In this document: positions 1-5,951 of the stretch, one piece after another
How positions within the stretch are numbered: the stretch's first letter is position 1
How the letters are laid out: each line of letters begins with the position of its first letter
Assembly (NCBI GenBank): GCA_007131465.1
Contig: SLQN01000092.1
Span: 1 to 5,951 of the forward strand
Reading direction: 5' to 3'
Length of the DNA stretch: 5,951 nt
DNA from: Paracoccaceae bacterium
GTDB lineage: Bacteria; Pseudomonadota; Alphaproteobacteria; Rhodobacterales; Rhodobacteraceae
Program-made: the position numbers and the translations under genes
Notes under the pieces: generated by a model
Seen by the model: only the letters and a program-made list of their open reading frames with translations
Database searches by the model: none
Told to the model about the DNA's origin: nothing

Positions 1-530
1 AACCAGAGTCTTGTCAGATCCGGATGACGATTGATCAGGCTCGACAGCACGCTGAATCTTCGCGCCTCATGAGCCGATGGCTCCCTCCAATCCCGCGTTT
101 CGTGATAGGCACACAGCTTCACCAGCAGTTCGGCAAGAACAGGGTGCCCTTGCTCTGCCGCGATGAACCAACTCGAGATCAGACGATCGCGCCCTGGCCG
201 CTGGAAAAAGAACAAGCCTGCATCCATCTTGTCCTGAAGCCAATCCCAGGAGCTGCGCAAAGGGTAAACTGTCGGATCCATCCAAATGCCGCCATGTCTT
301 ACCAGCAATGCAGTTCTGATGAGATCTGTGTGTTGCGGGATTGCCAACTTGTTCCAGACGTCCTCTGACAAGGGGATGTCTCTTCTTATCTCCTCCAGAT
401 CTGAGCTGTCCAGCGCGTGGATATCGCAATCGGAGTGAGTCCGGCGGATCTGATCGAGGCATGCACGCGGGACTGCCGGTGCAGCCTCGAATCCCTGATG
501 CCAGTAAGTAAATATGATGCGAGGGGTCAT
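1..530 (-). CDS. Capsular polysaccharide synthesis-type glycosyltransferase, N-terminal part (cut by window edge)
   Basis: I translated this frame by hand. It is open from ATG at 530 to the left edge, giving 176 residues with the C-terminus outside the window. The start is well bounded: the TGA of the upstream transporter gene lies in the same frame eight codons before, and no other start codon lies between. Visible motifs are an N-terminal YWHQGFEAAP (residues 9-18), then H67-x-D69-xx-R72 followed by HGGIWMDPTVYP (79-90). This matches the pattern of PF05704 (Caps_synth) and related DXD sugar transferases, where GG-x-W-x-D binds the nucleotide-sugar and metal. No signal peptide or membrane segment is seen. 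The expected role is cytoplasmic transfer of a sugar to a glycan intermediate; donor and acceptor are unknown. It follows the ABC transporter after only 24 bases with no clear Shine-Dalgarno, so translational coupling is likely. A related Gly_transf_sug (PF04488) assignment is possible. Confidence 0.85.
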   Translation of the reverse strand, partial: MTPRIIFTYWHQGFEAAPAVPRACLDQIRRTHSDCDIHALDSSDLEEIRRDIPLSEDVWNKLAIPQHTDLIRTALLVRHGGIWMDPTVYPLRSSWDWLQDKMDAGLFFFQRPGRDRLISSWFIAAEQGHPVLAELLVKLCAYHETRDWREPSAHEARRFSVLSSLINRHPDLTRLW

Positions 531-554
531 CTGTGATACAGGATTGAAGTCAAC

Positions 555-2387
555 TCACGCAACATCCGCCAACGCCGCAATCCGGCGGAATTCGGGGCTC
601 GTCGCCATGAGTTCATCCCAAGACCCCAGGGCGGCGACGCGTCCGTGTTCGAGCACGATGATACTGTCGCAATTGCGCACAGTGCTGAGCCGATGCGCGA
701 TCATCAGTACAGTCTTGTCCCCCGGCAGGGCATCGATCGCCGCCATCACTTCGCGCTCTGTCAGATTGTCCAGCGCGCTCGTGGCCTCGTCAAACACGAT
801 CAGATCGGCATCGTGATAGAGCGCGCGCGCGATACCGACACGCTGGCGCTGCCCGCCCGAAAGCCGCACCCCGCGCTCGCCCACGGTTGTTTCGTAGCCG
901 TGCGGCAATTCCGTGCGGATGAACGTGTCGATCTGCGCAATGCGCGCGGCCCGGAAAATGCGCTCCATGTCGATGTCAGTGCGGGGCACGCCAAGGGCAA
1001 TGTTTTCCGCGATGTTCGAATCCGTCAGGAAGATGTCCTGCGGCACATAGCCGACACTTCGTTGCCAGGCGCGGATACCATCGCGCCCAACCGGCTTGCC
1101 ATCAACGATGATCTGGCCTGATTGCGGCTCCAGCAGGCCGAGGATCAGATCGGCCAGCGTTGTCTTGCCTGCCCCTGTGCCGCCGACGATGCCGATGCGC
1201 TGCCCCGCGTGGATGGTCAGGTGAATGCCCGTGACACCCGCAAGCTCGGCCTTGGGATAACGATAGCTTATGTTGCGGAGTTCAAGCGAGGTGGCGAGGC
1301 CAAGGCCATCGGGGCTGTGACGCGGCAGGTCAAGCCGCGCACCGTCACCGAACAGATCTTTGTGGACCATGTCGAGCGCAGCCCGTCCGGACTGGATCGT
1401 GGCGGCAGCGCTGTACAGCTTGGAAAGCTCCGGCATCAGTTTCTGACCAGAAAGCGCGAAAACACCCAGCAGGGGCAGGATCACACCAAGCGCCGTGCCA
1501 TCGGCAAAGGCTGTCGGGTCCAGCAGGACAAGACACAGGACAACAATCCCCCCGAAGACCATCGCCTGCATTATCTGCGGCGGAATCTTTGCCAGAAGCC
1601 TCGCGCGGACCCGGGCCGTGGCCATTCGATAGGACGGGATGCGAAACCGGTCCACATAACTGCGCTCACGTCCCAGAAGCTTGATATCCTTGATACCACC
1701 CAGCGCTTCTGTCGCAACGCGGTAGCGCTCGGTATTGGCCTGCGCACGCACCTGACCATACCTGCGCATCCGCACCCGTGTCATGGTATAGATCGCACCA
1801 TACGAACTGCCCAGCACTGCAAACGCCACAACTGTCACGACGGGCTCTACCCAGAGCAGAAATCCGACAATCGCAATCACTGAAAGCAGCGCCACCACGA
1901 GGTCAGCCGTTGGCCTGAAGAATTCACCCACCGCCGTTTCCGCTTCGGCGAGCACGCGCGTGCCCATGTCGCCCGAGTGATGATCCAGAAAATACTCGTA
2001 GGGCTGTGCAAGGTATCGCGCCATCAGCCGACTGCTGATCGAATGCACGCGCATGGTTGTGTAACGTATGATCACATAGGTCTTGAGCACCTGAATCCCG
2101 ACAGACAGGACGATGACCATGAGTGACCCCATGCCCAGCGCAATCAGAAAGCTATATGCCGAGGAGAACCCGAACCGCGCGTAGGTGCTGGCAAGCAGCG
2201 GGACGGTTTCAATCCGTCCGGGATCGGCCAGAACCGACAGGAACGGCATCACCGAAGCGATCATCCCGGCCGAGGCGACGCCGCCGACAATCGCCATTGC
2301 CAGCACCCCAAGTGAATGAACCCGCTCTCGCCGGTCAAGCAAATCCCATGCCTTGCGCCAGGATGTCGTGTCGAACAGATGTTTCAT
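555..2387 (-). CDS. ABC transporter, fused permease/ATP-binding protein (PglK/MsbA-like lipid-linked glycan exporter)
   Basis: This 610-residue protein has a membrane domain followed by a nucleotide-binding domain, the usual length and layout of a homodimeric exporter half. Hydrophobic segments lie at about 25-50, 79-106, 160-178, 181-200, 272-290 and 299-315, giving the expected six. The ATPase domain is intact: aromatic A-loop region near 375-377, Walker A GGTGAGKTT (402-410), Q-loop VPQD (448-451), signature LSGGQRQR (509-516), Walker B LIVFDE (529-534), D-loop SALD (537-540) and switch His565. The linker phrase GIKDIKLLGRE (231-241) recalls the PglK/WlaB group, which flips undecaprenyl-linked oligosaccharides. 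The neighbours (sugar dehydrogenase and glycosyltransferases) make a lipid-linked glycan the likely cargo, but lipid A or a protein substrate cannot be excluded. ATG 2387 is the first start after an in-frame TAG two codons upstream. The Shine-Dalgarno is weak. The family call is firm; the substrate is inference. Confidence 0.96.
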   Translation of the reverse strand: MKHLFDTTSWRKAWDLLDRRERVHSLGVLAMAIVGGVASAGMIASVMPFLSVLADPGRIETVPLLASTYARFGFSSAYSFLIALGMGSLMVIVLSVGIQVLKTYVIIRYTTMRVHSISSRLMARYLAQPYEYFLDHHSGDMGTRVLAEAETAVGEFFRPTADLVVALLSVIAIVGFLLWVEPVVTVVAFAVLGSSYGAIYTMTRVRMRRYGQVRAQANTERYRVATEALGGIKDIKLLGRERSYVDRFRIPSYRMATARVRARLLAKIPPQIMQAMVFGGIVVLCLVLLDPTAFADGTALGVILPLLGVFALSGQKLMPELSKLYSAAATIQSGRAALDMVHKDLFGDGARLDLPRHSPDGLGLATSLELRNISYRYPKAELAGVTGIHLTIHAGQRIGIVGGTGAGKTTLADLILGLLEPQSGQIIVDGKPVGRDGIRAWQRSVGYVPQDIFLTDSNIAENIALGVPRTDIDMERIFRAARIAQIDTFIRTELPHGYETTVGERGVRLSGGQRQRVGIARALYHDADLIVFDEATSALDNLTEREVMAAIDALPGDKTVLMIAHRLSTVRNCDSIIVLEHGRVAALGSWDELMATSPEFRRIAALADVA

Positions 2388-2390
2388 TGC

Positions 2391-2513
2391 CTAGTCGGCC
2401 ACTTCAAAACTGCATTCCCAATTCATCCGGCCCCGGCAGTACCACATTGCAGGCAGCAAGCCGGGCGCGCAGGCCTGATTCAATATTTCCGTGTGCAAGG
2501 TTGCATTTTTCAC
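2391..2513 (-). other. Intergenic stretch between tviB and the ABC transporter, with a candidate 40-residue ORF
   Basis: The 122 bases between these genes contain no strong hairpin followed by a T-run in the direction of transcription, so no terminator is called. One frame is open across the gap. GTG at 2513 overlaps the tviB stop as GTGA; 40 codons follow and end in TAG at 2393-2391, three bases before the transporter ATG. The peptide would start [10 protein letters not shown], contain three Cys (15, 26, 34) and resemble nothing I recognise. An AGGAG at the end of tviB lies about 14 bases upstream of the GTG, rather far for a good site. A second frame is also open over much of the gap, ending at 2404 with residues NVVLPGPDELGMQF, but it lacks a start and could be relic sequence. 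Either may be chance. Confidence 0.2.
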
Positions 2514-3784
2514 AGTCTCAGATCACTCTCCTGGCGCGGCAAAAGATGCTTCAGGTCATACAGGACATGACCCTCGGCCCGCCCGAAACCCCGAAGCGCC
2601 GCTGCCCCCATATCGCGGTAAGCACCATGCGCGACCGCCAGCACGATCCCGTCATAGGCACCGGCCTGCGGGGTCTCGATCAGGCGGATGCCGTATTCAT
2701 GAAGCGCGTCACCCGGTTCTGCCCAGGGGTCATGCACGTCCACAGTGACCCCATACTCCTGCAATTCACGGATCACATCGACCACACGCGTGTTGCGCAG
2801 GTCGGGGCAATCTTCCTTGAAGCTCAGCCCGAGGACAAGCACCTTTGCGCCATCAACATGAATGCGTTTCTTCAACAGCGCCTTGATCAACTGGCTGGCC
2901 ACATAGCTTCCCATTCCGTCGTTGATCCGCCGCCCGGCAAGGATCATCTGCGGGTGATAGCCAAGCGCCTCGGCCTTGTGGGTCAGATAATAGGGGTCGA
3001 CGCCGATGCAGTGTCCGCCCACCAGACCCGGCCGAAACGGCAGGAAATTCCATTTCGTCCCTGCGGCCTTCAGCACAGCTTCGGAATCAATGCCCATACG
3101 GTTGAAGATCATCGCCAGTTCATTGATCAGCGCGATATTGATATCGCGCTGGGTATTCTCGATCACTTTCGCGGCTTCAGCCACGCGAATGCTCTCTGCC
3201 TTCCAGGTTCCTGCGGTCACGATCGACGCATAGAGCGCGTCAACCTCATCGGCCACTTCGGGTGTCGATCCGGACGTGACCTTGGTGATGGTGGCCAGCC
3301 GGTGCGTCTTGTCGCCGGGGTTAATCCGCTCGGGGCTGTATCCGCAAAAGAAATCCTTGTTGAATTGCAGCCCGGACGCTCGCTCGAGCACAGGCACGCA
3401 ATCCTCTTCGGTCGCGCCTGGATAAACCGTGCTTTCATAAATCACGATATCGCCTGGCGACAGAACGCCGCCAACCGTTTCAGAGGCCCGCAGGAGCGGC
3501 CCAAGGTCGGGGCGGCGCGCCGCGTCAATCGGTGTCGGAACCGTGATGATGTAGATCCGCGCCGCGCGCAACGCCTCTGGGTCGTCAGAAAAGGTCAGCT
3601 TGTTGGCAAGACCCATCTCCTCGGCGGAAACTTCCCGCGTGCGATCTTTACCAGCCCGCAACTCGACGATCCGTCCGGCGTCGATGTCGAAGCCGATCAC
3701 CGGACGATGCTTTGCAAATTCTACCGCAAGGGGGAGCCCGACATAGCCCAGCCCGATGACTGCTAGAGCATTGGTATTGTTCAT
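2510..3784 (-). CDS. tviB: UDP-N-acetylhexosamine 6-dehydrogenase, TviB/WbpO type
   Basis: This NAD-dependent enzyme oxidises C6 of a UDP-N-acetyl-hexosamine (GlcNAc or GalNAc) to the uronic acid, a cytoplasmic step supplying acidic sugars for capsule or O-antigen. From ATG 3784 it is 424 residues, typical for the family. Visible landmarks are the Rossmann motif GLGYVG (11-16), TVPTPID (81-87), SPERINPGD (150-158), Lys206 followed by ENTQRD (209-214), the catalytic cysteine in GGHCIGVDP (Cys259, Asp263), and the C-terminal domain phrase [15 protein letters not shown] (319-333). The run around [14 protein letters not shown] is characteristic of the TviB/WbpO/WbpA branch rather than ordinary UDP-glucose dehydrogenase. 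An in-frame ATG at 3817 would add 11 residues; I prefer 3784 because it places the nucleotide-binding strand at the usual N-terminus, though neither start has a strong Shine-Dalgarno. No partner C4-epimerase (TviC/WbpP) is in view. Exact substrate is undetermined. Confidence 0.94.
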   Translation of the reverse strand: MNNTNALAVIGLGYVGLPLAVEFAKHRPVIGFDIDAGRIVELRAGKDRTREVSAEEMGLANKLTFSDDPEALRAARIYIITVPTPIDAARRPDLGPLLRASETVGGVLSPGDIVIYESTVYPGATEEDCVPVLERASGLQFNKDFFCGYSPERINPGDKTHRLATITKVTSGSTPEVADEVDALYASIVTAGTWKAESIRVAEAAKVIENTQRDINIALINELAMIFNRMGIDSEAVLKAAGTKWNFLPFRPGLVGGHCIGVDPYYLTHKAEALGYHPQMILAGRRINDGMGSYVASQLIKALLKKRIHVDGAKVLVLGLSFKEDCPDLRNTRVVDVIRELQEYGVTVDVHDPWAEPGDALHEYGIRLIETPQAGAYDGIVLAVAHGAYRDMGAAALRGFGRAEGHVLYDLKHLLPRQESDLRL

Positions 3785-3862
3785 GCTGTATCTCTGAAAA
3801 CGTTCACTGGCTGTCATTCGCGCATCAGGCCCTGTTGCCGGTGCAAGCTGACAACTGCCCCC

Positions 3863-4915
3863 TCATTGCGACGGAAATATGATATTCTTGCAGGCCTCAA
3901 GCTGGGTCACGCTCTCGAAACGCACACTGTCCCGGGTCAGAAAGGTGTCATCCCCGGTCTCCATAGCCTCCAGCAAAGCCGCTAGAATATCATATTTCTT
4001 GCTGCCATTCGCCCAGGCCCTGCTCTCGCGTGCCAGTGAAACCCGGCGGAAAACATCTGGTGTATACTTGAAATGTGCGATGCAGTTCAAAAACCCTGAT
4101 GGTGGCTCTATGCTCGCGCGGTGACTCCCTTTCAGATAGAGACCATTCCCCGGCTTGAATAACGACACCTTTCTTGCGCCACGACCAACCTTTTTCCTGA
4201 CTGATGAAACAGCTTCATTCTGCGGTTCCTCATTTTCTGTACCGTGTCGAACACCGTATTTCTGAACAAGGCGATCATTGACGGATAAATTGGCGACGTA
4301 AGCTATCCCGTCAACACCAAATTCAAGCATCGGGGTAGCGTCAAAATAGGGGGCTTGCCCTACAAGGTCCCAGAAGCTTTTCGGGCTCTCCTTGCTCAAG
4401 GACAAATCCTTGAACGTCGCAGGATAGAAATCGACCATCGAACTTAGAACGAGCCGCAGCCGACGCTGTTCCAGAACCTTGATATACTGGGGCAGGCTAC
4501 TGAATTCGCTGGGGAGAAGAAGAAATTCATCGGCGTCCGCATAAATGCACCAGTGCCCGGCACTAAAGGCAGCAGGAACAATTCTCTTGAACTCTATTCC
4601 CGCACGCGACTCCCGCGCTTTCCAGAATTGCAGTCGACCACGCATTCTGATCTGTTGCCCATATGAAAAGTCGCTTCGCAAGACAGCACAATCGGGCTGC
4701 GAGATCAGAAATTCAAACGACCCATCGGTGGACCCATCATCTATTATGAAGAACTTTTCCACGCCAAGGCTACGGTAATGATCCAGAAATGCGCGCAGAT
4801 AGTACATTTCATTTTTCATTATCGCGAACAAATTAATATCGCCAGCAGTGGAATTTCCGTGGACAACATTTATAGACTGGAGGAGCGTTCTGTCACTTAC
4901 GGGGTTCATGCTCAT
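3863..4915 (-). CDS. GT-A fold glycosyltransferase, family 2-like (PF13704 type)
   Basis: This 350-residue protein reads as a cytoplasmic sugar transferase. The N-terminal half shows AIMKNEMYYLRAFLDHYRSL (31-50), the conserved NE-x-L-x-FL-x-H pattern, then FFIIDDGSTDG (55-65) for nucleotide-sugar binding and YADADEFL (125-132), the DXD metal-binding motif. HFKY at 281-284 resembles a conserved C-terminal motif of the Glyco_tranf_2_4 group. No membrane segment or signal peptide is obvious. Two starts are close together, ATG 4915 and ATG 4909; a weak GAG lies upstream and neither is favoured strongly. The gene begins 41 bases after the methyltransferase stop, behind a possible hairpin, and ends 78 bases before tviB. 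Base composition is markedly AT-richer than tviB and the transporter. Donor sugar, acceptor and linkage cannot be read from sequence. The fold assignment is secure; a GT92-like label is a close alternative. Confidence 0.88.
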   Translation of the reverse strand: MSMNPVSDRTLLQSINVVHGNSTAGDINLFAIMKNEMYYLRAFLDHYRSLGVEKFFIIDDGSTDGSFEFLISQPDCAVLRSDFSYGQQIRMRGRLQFWKARESRAGIEFKRIVPAAFSAGHWCIYADADEFLLLPSEFSSLPQYIKVLEQRRLRLVLSSMVDFYPATFKDLSLSKESPKSFWDLVGQAPYFDATPMLEFGVDGIAYVANLSVNDRLVQKYGVRHGTENEEPQNEAVSSVRKKVGRGARKVSLFKPGNGLYLKGSHRASIEPPSGFLNCIAHFKYTPDVFRRVSLARESRAWANGSKKYDILAALLEAMETGDDTFLTRDSVRFESVTQLEACKNIIFPSQ

Positions 4916-4923
4916 TCGCTCGG

Positions 4924-4952
4924 CACAAAGACTACGATACGATCAGTCTGTG
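4924..4952 (-). promoter_or_regulatory. Bulged hairpin just upstream of the glycosyltransferase start
   Basis: The 41-base gap between the methyltransferase stop and the glycosyltransferase start contains an imperfect inverted repeat. On the plus strand CAC (4924-4926), AGACT (4929-4933) and GAT (4936-4938) pair with ATC (4942-4944), AGTCT (4945-4949) and GTG (4950-4952), giving 11 pairs around a three-base loop with two 2-base bulges on one side. No T-run follows, so it is not a standard terminator. It ends about nine bases before ATG 4915 and could influence translation or mRNA decay. The pairing is seen directly; any function is inference. Confidence 0.35.
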
Positions 4953-4956
4953 ACAT

Positions 4957-5796
4957 TCAGGCAATCTGATTCATCTGATCCGATACCGCATTTTCTGACG
5001 CGAATAGTGCGATCTGGCGCGGAAATCTGAAGTCCACCATAACAAAGCCGCGATCATGCAAAAATCGACTCACTTGCCTGATTGTACGCTGCTTCTCTGG
5101 ACCGCGTTCCGCCCCCAGATCAGCAGAGATGTAGTCAATCCGGCCCAGCAACCCCTCAGCCCCTTCCAGAACTTCGGGTTCTGCGCCTTCGGCTTCAAGT
5201 TTCAATAGACGAATTCGCTGTGAGATGCTTTCTATTTCGTCCACCGCATCAAGGCGCAACGCCTGAACACCGGTACATTTCGCCGCGTCTTGGCAGTCGA
5301 AAACGCTAGAATCTCCACTGTCGTTACGATCAAAAAGATTCAATCGGCAGTTCTCATTCCATAAGGCAACATTGAATGTCTGTATATTCTCGTGCAACTG
5401 CTTATTCGCCTCAAGTGCATTATACTCTACAGGATCTGGCTCAAAGGCCAGAACTCGCGCTCCAAGGCGCGCACATCCAAGCGTAAACTCTCCAACATTT
5501 GCGCCACAATCCACAACAACATCGCCCGCCCTCAAAAGCCCGCTCGGGACAATATAGTCGCGCAATAGCTTTTCCTGTCTCGCGATAATCCCATATTGCT
5601 GACGCGCTATGCGGCTTCTGCGGGCAATGAATATTTCGGCACCATTTTCAGATATCCGAAACAGCTTCCGTTTTCCATCGAATTCGACCAAAGGGCCTCG
5701 GGGCCTGCGTAGCCGGTTCAGAACACTCCGCCTGTTTGCGTATTCCTGGTCAGAAAGCGATGCAGAAAGCAGATATTTTGTTAAGCGCGATAACAT
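4957..5796 (-). CDS. FkbM family SAM-dependent methyltransferase
   Basis: This 279-residue class I methyltransferase probably O-methylates a sugar hydroxyl of the glycan made by this cluster. Evidence: SAM-binding motif I VVDCGANVGEFT (94-105), the acidic ribose-binding loop FEPDP (118-122) after the second strand, RLDAVDEI (181-188), and KLEAEGAEPEVLEGA (199-213). The last is the FkbM hallmark, usually K-x-D-x-EGAE-x-x-VL-x-GA; here Glu201 stands where Asp is common. The N-terminal 90 residues are basic and lack a membrane segment or signal peptide. The start at ATG 5796 is supported by a good Shine-Dalgarno six bases upstream. It is the first complete gene of the cluster in the window and is AT-rich relative to tviB, suggesting a different history. 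The target position and sugar are unknown, and methylation of a protein or lipid acceptor cannot be excluded. Confidence 0.93.
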   Translation of the reverse strand: MLSRLTKYLLSASLSDQEYANRRSVLNRLRRPRGPLVEFDGKRKLFRISENGAEIFIARRSRIARQQYGIIARQEKLLRDYIVPSGLLRAGDVVVDCGANVGEFTLGCARLGARVLAFEPDPVEYNALEANKQLHENIQTFNVALWNENCRLNLFDRNDSGDSSVFDCQDAAKCTGVQALRLDAVDEIESISQRIRLLKLEAEGAEPEVLEGAEGLLGRIDYISADLGAERGPEKQRTIRQVSRFLHDRGFVMVDFRFPRQIALFASENAVSDQMNQIA

Positions 5797-5802
5797 GAAT
5801 GC

Positions 5803-5813
5803 TCACCTTTCCT
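5803..5813 (-). promoter_or_regulatory. Ribosome binding site of the methyltransferase gene
   Basis: The minus strand reads AGGAAAGGTGA here, with the AGGTGA part six bases before ATG 5796. This is the strongest Shine-Dalgarno beside any start in the window and fixes that start. The other genes have weak or unclear sites, which fits the methyltransferase being loaded independently and the later genes being partly coupled. Confidence 0.7.
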
Positions 5814-5915
5814 AAGTCGATGGCGTTATCTAAATCTATGCCTGCGTTTGCAGATATATTCGGGTGATCTCAAGTCGCGCGTGTCGCACAAAGCTTCAAA
5901 TGTGTGATCGCATTG

Positions 5916-5935
5916 CGGAATTCCGTTTGGCGGAA
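5916..5935. repeat. Overlapping short inverted repeats (CGGAA/TTCCG)
   Basis: CGGAA (5916-5920) abuts TTCCG (5921-5925), forming a perfect 10-base palindrome. The same TTCCG can instead pair with a second CGGAA (5931-5935) over a five-base loop. Such symmetry could be a protein-binding site or a small switchable hairpin, but the arms are only five bases and may be chance. Nothing else here supports an operator. Confidence 0.25.
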
Positions 5936-5951
5936 GTCATTTGAAACCATA

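Larger units (their letters stand above)
5797..5951 (-). other. Region upstream of the methyltransferase, no complete gene seen
   Basis: These 155 bases hold a ribosome binding site at the left end but no promoter I can defend: no TTGACA-like and TATAAT-like pair at 16-18 base spacing is visible on the minus strand. On that strand one frame is open from the window edge to a TGA at 5872-5870 (at most 26 residues after ATG 5950, ending KLCATRAT). It could be the C-terminus of the preceding gene or chance. A short plus-strand ORF at 5820-5867 (15 residues) is not credible. Sequence to the right of the window is needed to decide. Confidence 0.4.

Noticed and set aside
67..462. A 131-residue minus-strand open frame near the left edge.
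   Set aside because: It overlaps, in another frame, the truncated Caps_synth-type transferase, which carries conserved motifs; this one has none.
1122..1883. A 253-residue plus-strand open frame inside the transporter gene.
   Set aside because: Antisense to the well-supported transporter, low-complexity polar composition, no recognisable motif.
2449..2475. Possible terminator from CAGGC and GCCTG arms between tviB and the transporter.
   Set aside because: Only five pairs over a long loop and no T-run after it on the minus strand. The T-run at 2506-2510 lies on the plus strand, opposite to transcription.
2123..3766. A 547-residue open frame on the plus strand.
   Set aside because: It runs antisense across the start of the ABC transporter, the gap and most of tviB, both of which have complete family motifs. 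Its translation shows no domain and reads like high-GC antisense.
3835..3846. Small TTGC/GCAA hairpin between the glycosyltransferase and tviB.
   Set aside because: Four pairs only, without a T-run; expected by chance and not supported as a terminator or regulatory site.
5820..5867. A 15-codon plus-strand ORF divergent from the methyltransferase.
   Set aside because: Too short, no ribosome binding site seen, and no resemblance to a known leader peptide.

Overview
The window is one gene cluster for a cell-surface polysaccharide or glycolipid. All five recognisable genes lie on the minus strand, so transcription runs from the right edge to the left. No rRNA, tRNA, insertion sequence, CRISPR array or phage gene is visible. 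The organism is probably an alphaproteobacterium, perhaps of the Rhodobacterales. This is inferred from protein flavour, the mostly high GC content and weak Shine-Dalgarno signals, and no gene here fixes the taxonomy.

In transcription order: (1) a 155-base stretch at the right edge (5797-5951) without a convincing complete gene, holding a good ribosome binding site next to the first gene; (2) an FkbM-type SAM-dependent methyltransferase (5796-4957); (3) a 41-base gap that can fold into a bulged hairpin; (4) a GT-A glycosyltransferase of the family 2 / PF13704 kind (4915-3863); (5) a TviB/WbpO-type UDP-N-acetylhexosamine 6-dehydrogenase (start preferred at 3784, end 2510); (6) a 122-base gap with an open 40-codon frame whose GTG overlaps the tviB stop; (7) a full-length fused ABC transporter resembling PglK/MsbA flippases (2387-555); (8) the N-terminal 176 residues of a capsular-polysaccharide-type glycosyltransferase (530 to the left edge, truncated by the window).

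A working model follows, part family knowledge and part inference. The dehydrogenase supplies a UDP-N-acetyl-hexosaminuronic acid. The two glycosyltransferases add sugars to a growing, probably lipid-linked, glycan. The FkbM enzyme O-methylates a sugar. The ABC protein moves the lipid-linked product across the inner membrane. Short gaps and absence of strong terminators fit one operon.

Base composition is uneven. The methyltransferase and the family 2 glycosyltransferase are clearly AT-richer than the dehydrogenase and transporter, as is common in polysaccharide loci whose transferase genes are exchanged between strains. I see no evidence of a wholly new type of system. The items most worth checking are the small coupled ORF, the intergenic hairpin and the composition break.
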